Notes under the pieces: generated by a model
What the model saw: the letters and a program-made list of their open reading frames with translations, nothing else
What the model was told of the DNA's origin: nothing
The model's database searches: none
In this document: in pieces, positions 63,871 to 64,000 of the stretch
Layout: every line of letters begins with the position of its first letter
Position numbering within the stretch: position 1 is the stretch's first letter
Made by a program: the position numbers and the translations under genes
DNA from: Cristatella mucedo
Lineage: Eukaryota; Bryozoa; Phylactolaemata; Cristatellidae
NCBI GenBank assembly: GCA_009760855.2
Contig: WPIO01000041.1
Span: forward strand, 2,612,501-2,676,500
Reading direction: 5' to 3'
Length of the DNA: 64,000 nucleotides

Positions 63871-64000
63871 TTACTACTAACTATCAGTGCTAACCCAAGA
63901 TAGTCTCACCTTCAGGGATGGCAGGAAACTTTCTATATGGGCTATCAGCTTTCTCTCCTGATAATTATCGAGATAATTATCAAATTATAATCTGAAATTT

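Noticed and set aside
59669-64000. P-domain exons of the convertase
   Set aside because: I looked for P-domain-like strands after exon 10, but the region is LINE, SINE and satellite sequence; nothing matched.

Overview
The window looks like nuclear DNA from an animal, most likely an invertebrate bilaterian. Protein-coding genes are split by GT-AG introns, and the largest one is a neuroendocrine proprotein convertase. The rest is dominated by CR1/L2-like LINEs, tRNA-derived SINEs and long simple repeats. The divergence of the convertase from vertebrate PC2 would suit a fast-evolving lophotrochozoan such as a flatworm, but the sequence does not settle the phylum.

Layout. (1) 1-3117: a LINE 3' end, then a GC-rich stretch with two phase-compatible exons (1162-1452 and 2953-3117) of a gene I do not recognise; its product is rich in Ala and Gly with a basic cluster at the exon junction. 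(2) 3118-20600: almost entirely repeats. There are many fragments of two LINE families, called here LINE-A (3' tail of ACATT units) and LINE-B (3' tail of ATT units), plus long TC, TA and TG tracts, a composite repeat containing the TC tracts, and copies of a SINE whose tail resembles LINE-B. (3) 20713-27055: a three-exon TRIM-type gene (RING, two B-boxes, coiled coil, probable beta-propeller). An in-frame TAG lies just before the first splice donor. (4) 27100-36100: more LINEs, including the best-preserved LINE-A (28062-30080, minus), SINE pieces and a frame-broken R2/NeSL-like C-terminal fragment. (5) 36130-59668: a CpG-rich promoter-like region and ten exons of a PC2-type (PCSK2-like) convertase. 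They cover signal peptide, propeptide and the whole catalytic domain over more than 23 kb; the P-domain exons are not seen and should lie beyond position 64000. Most introns hold LINE or SINE copies, some close to exons. (6) 59669-64000: LINE-B and LINE-A copies, a short perfect hairpin and a satellite of 21-bp units.

The most unusual biology is in the convertase. It has the PC2 sequence signature, yet it carries Asn at the oxyanion-hole position where PC2 normally has Asp. It has lost both cysteines that align with one furin disulfide, and it lacks the Asp of the VDGP motif that lines the P4 pocket. Second are the TRIM stop codon and a set of short fold-back duplications scattered over the window.
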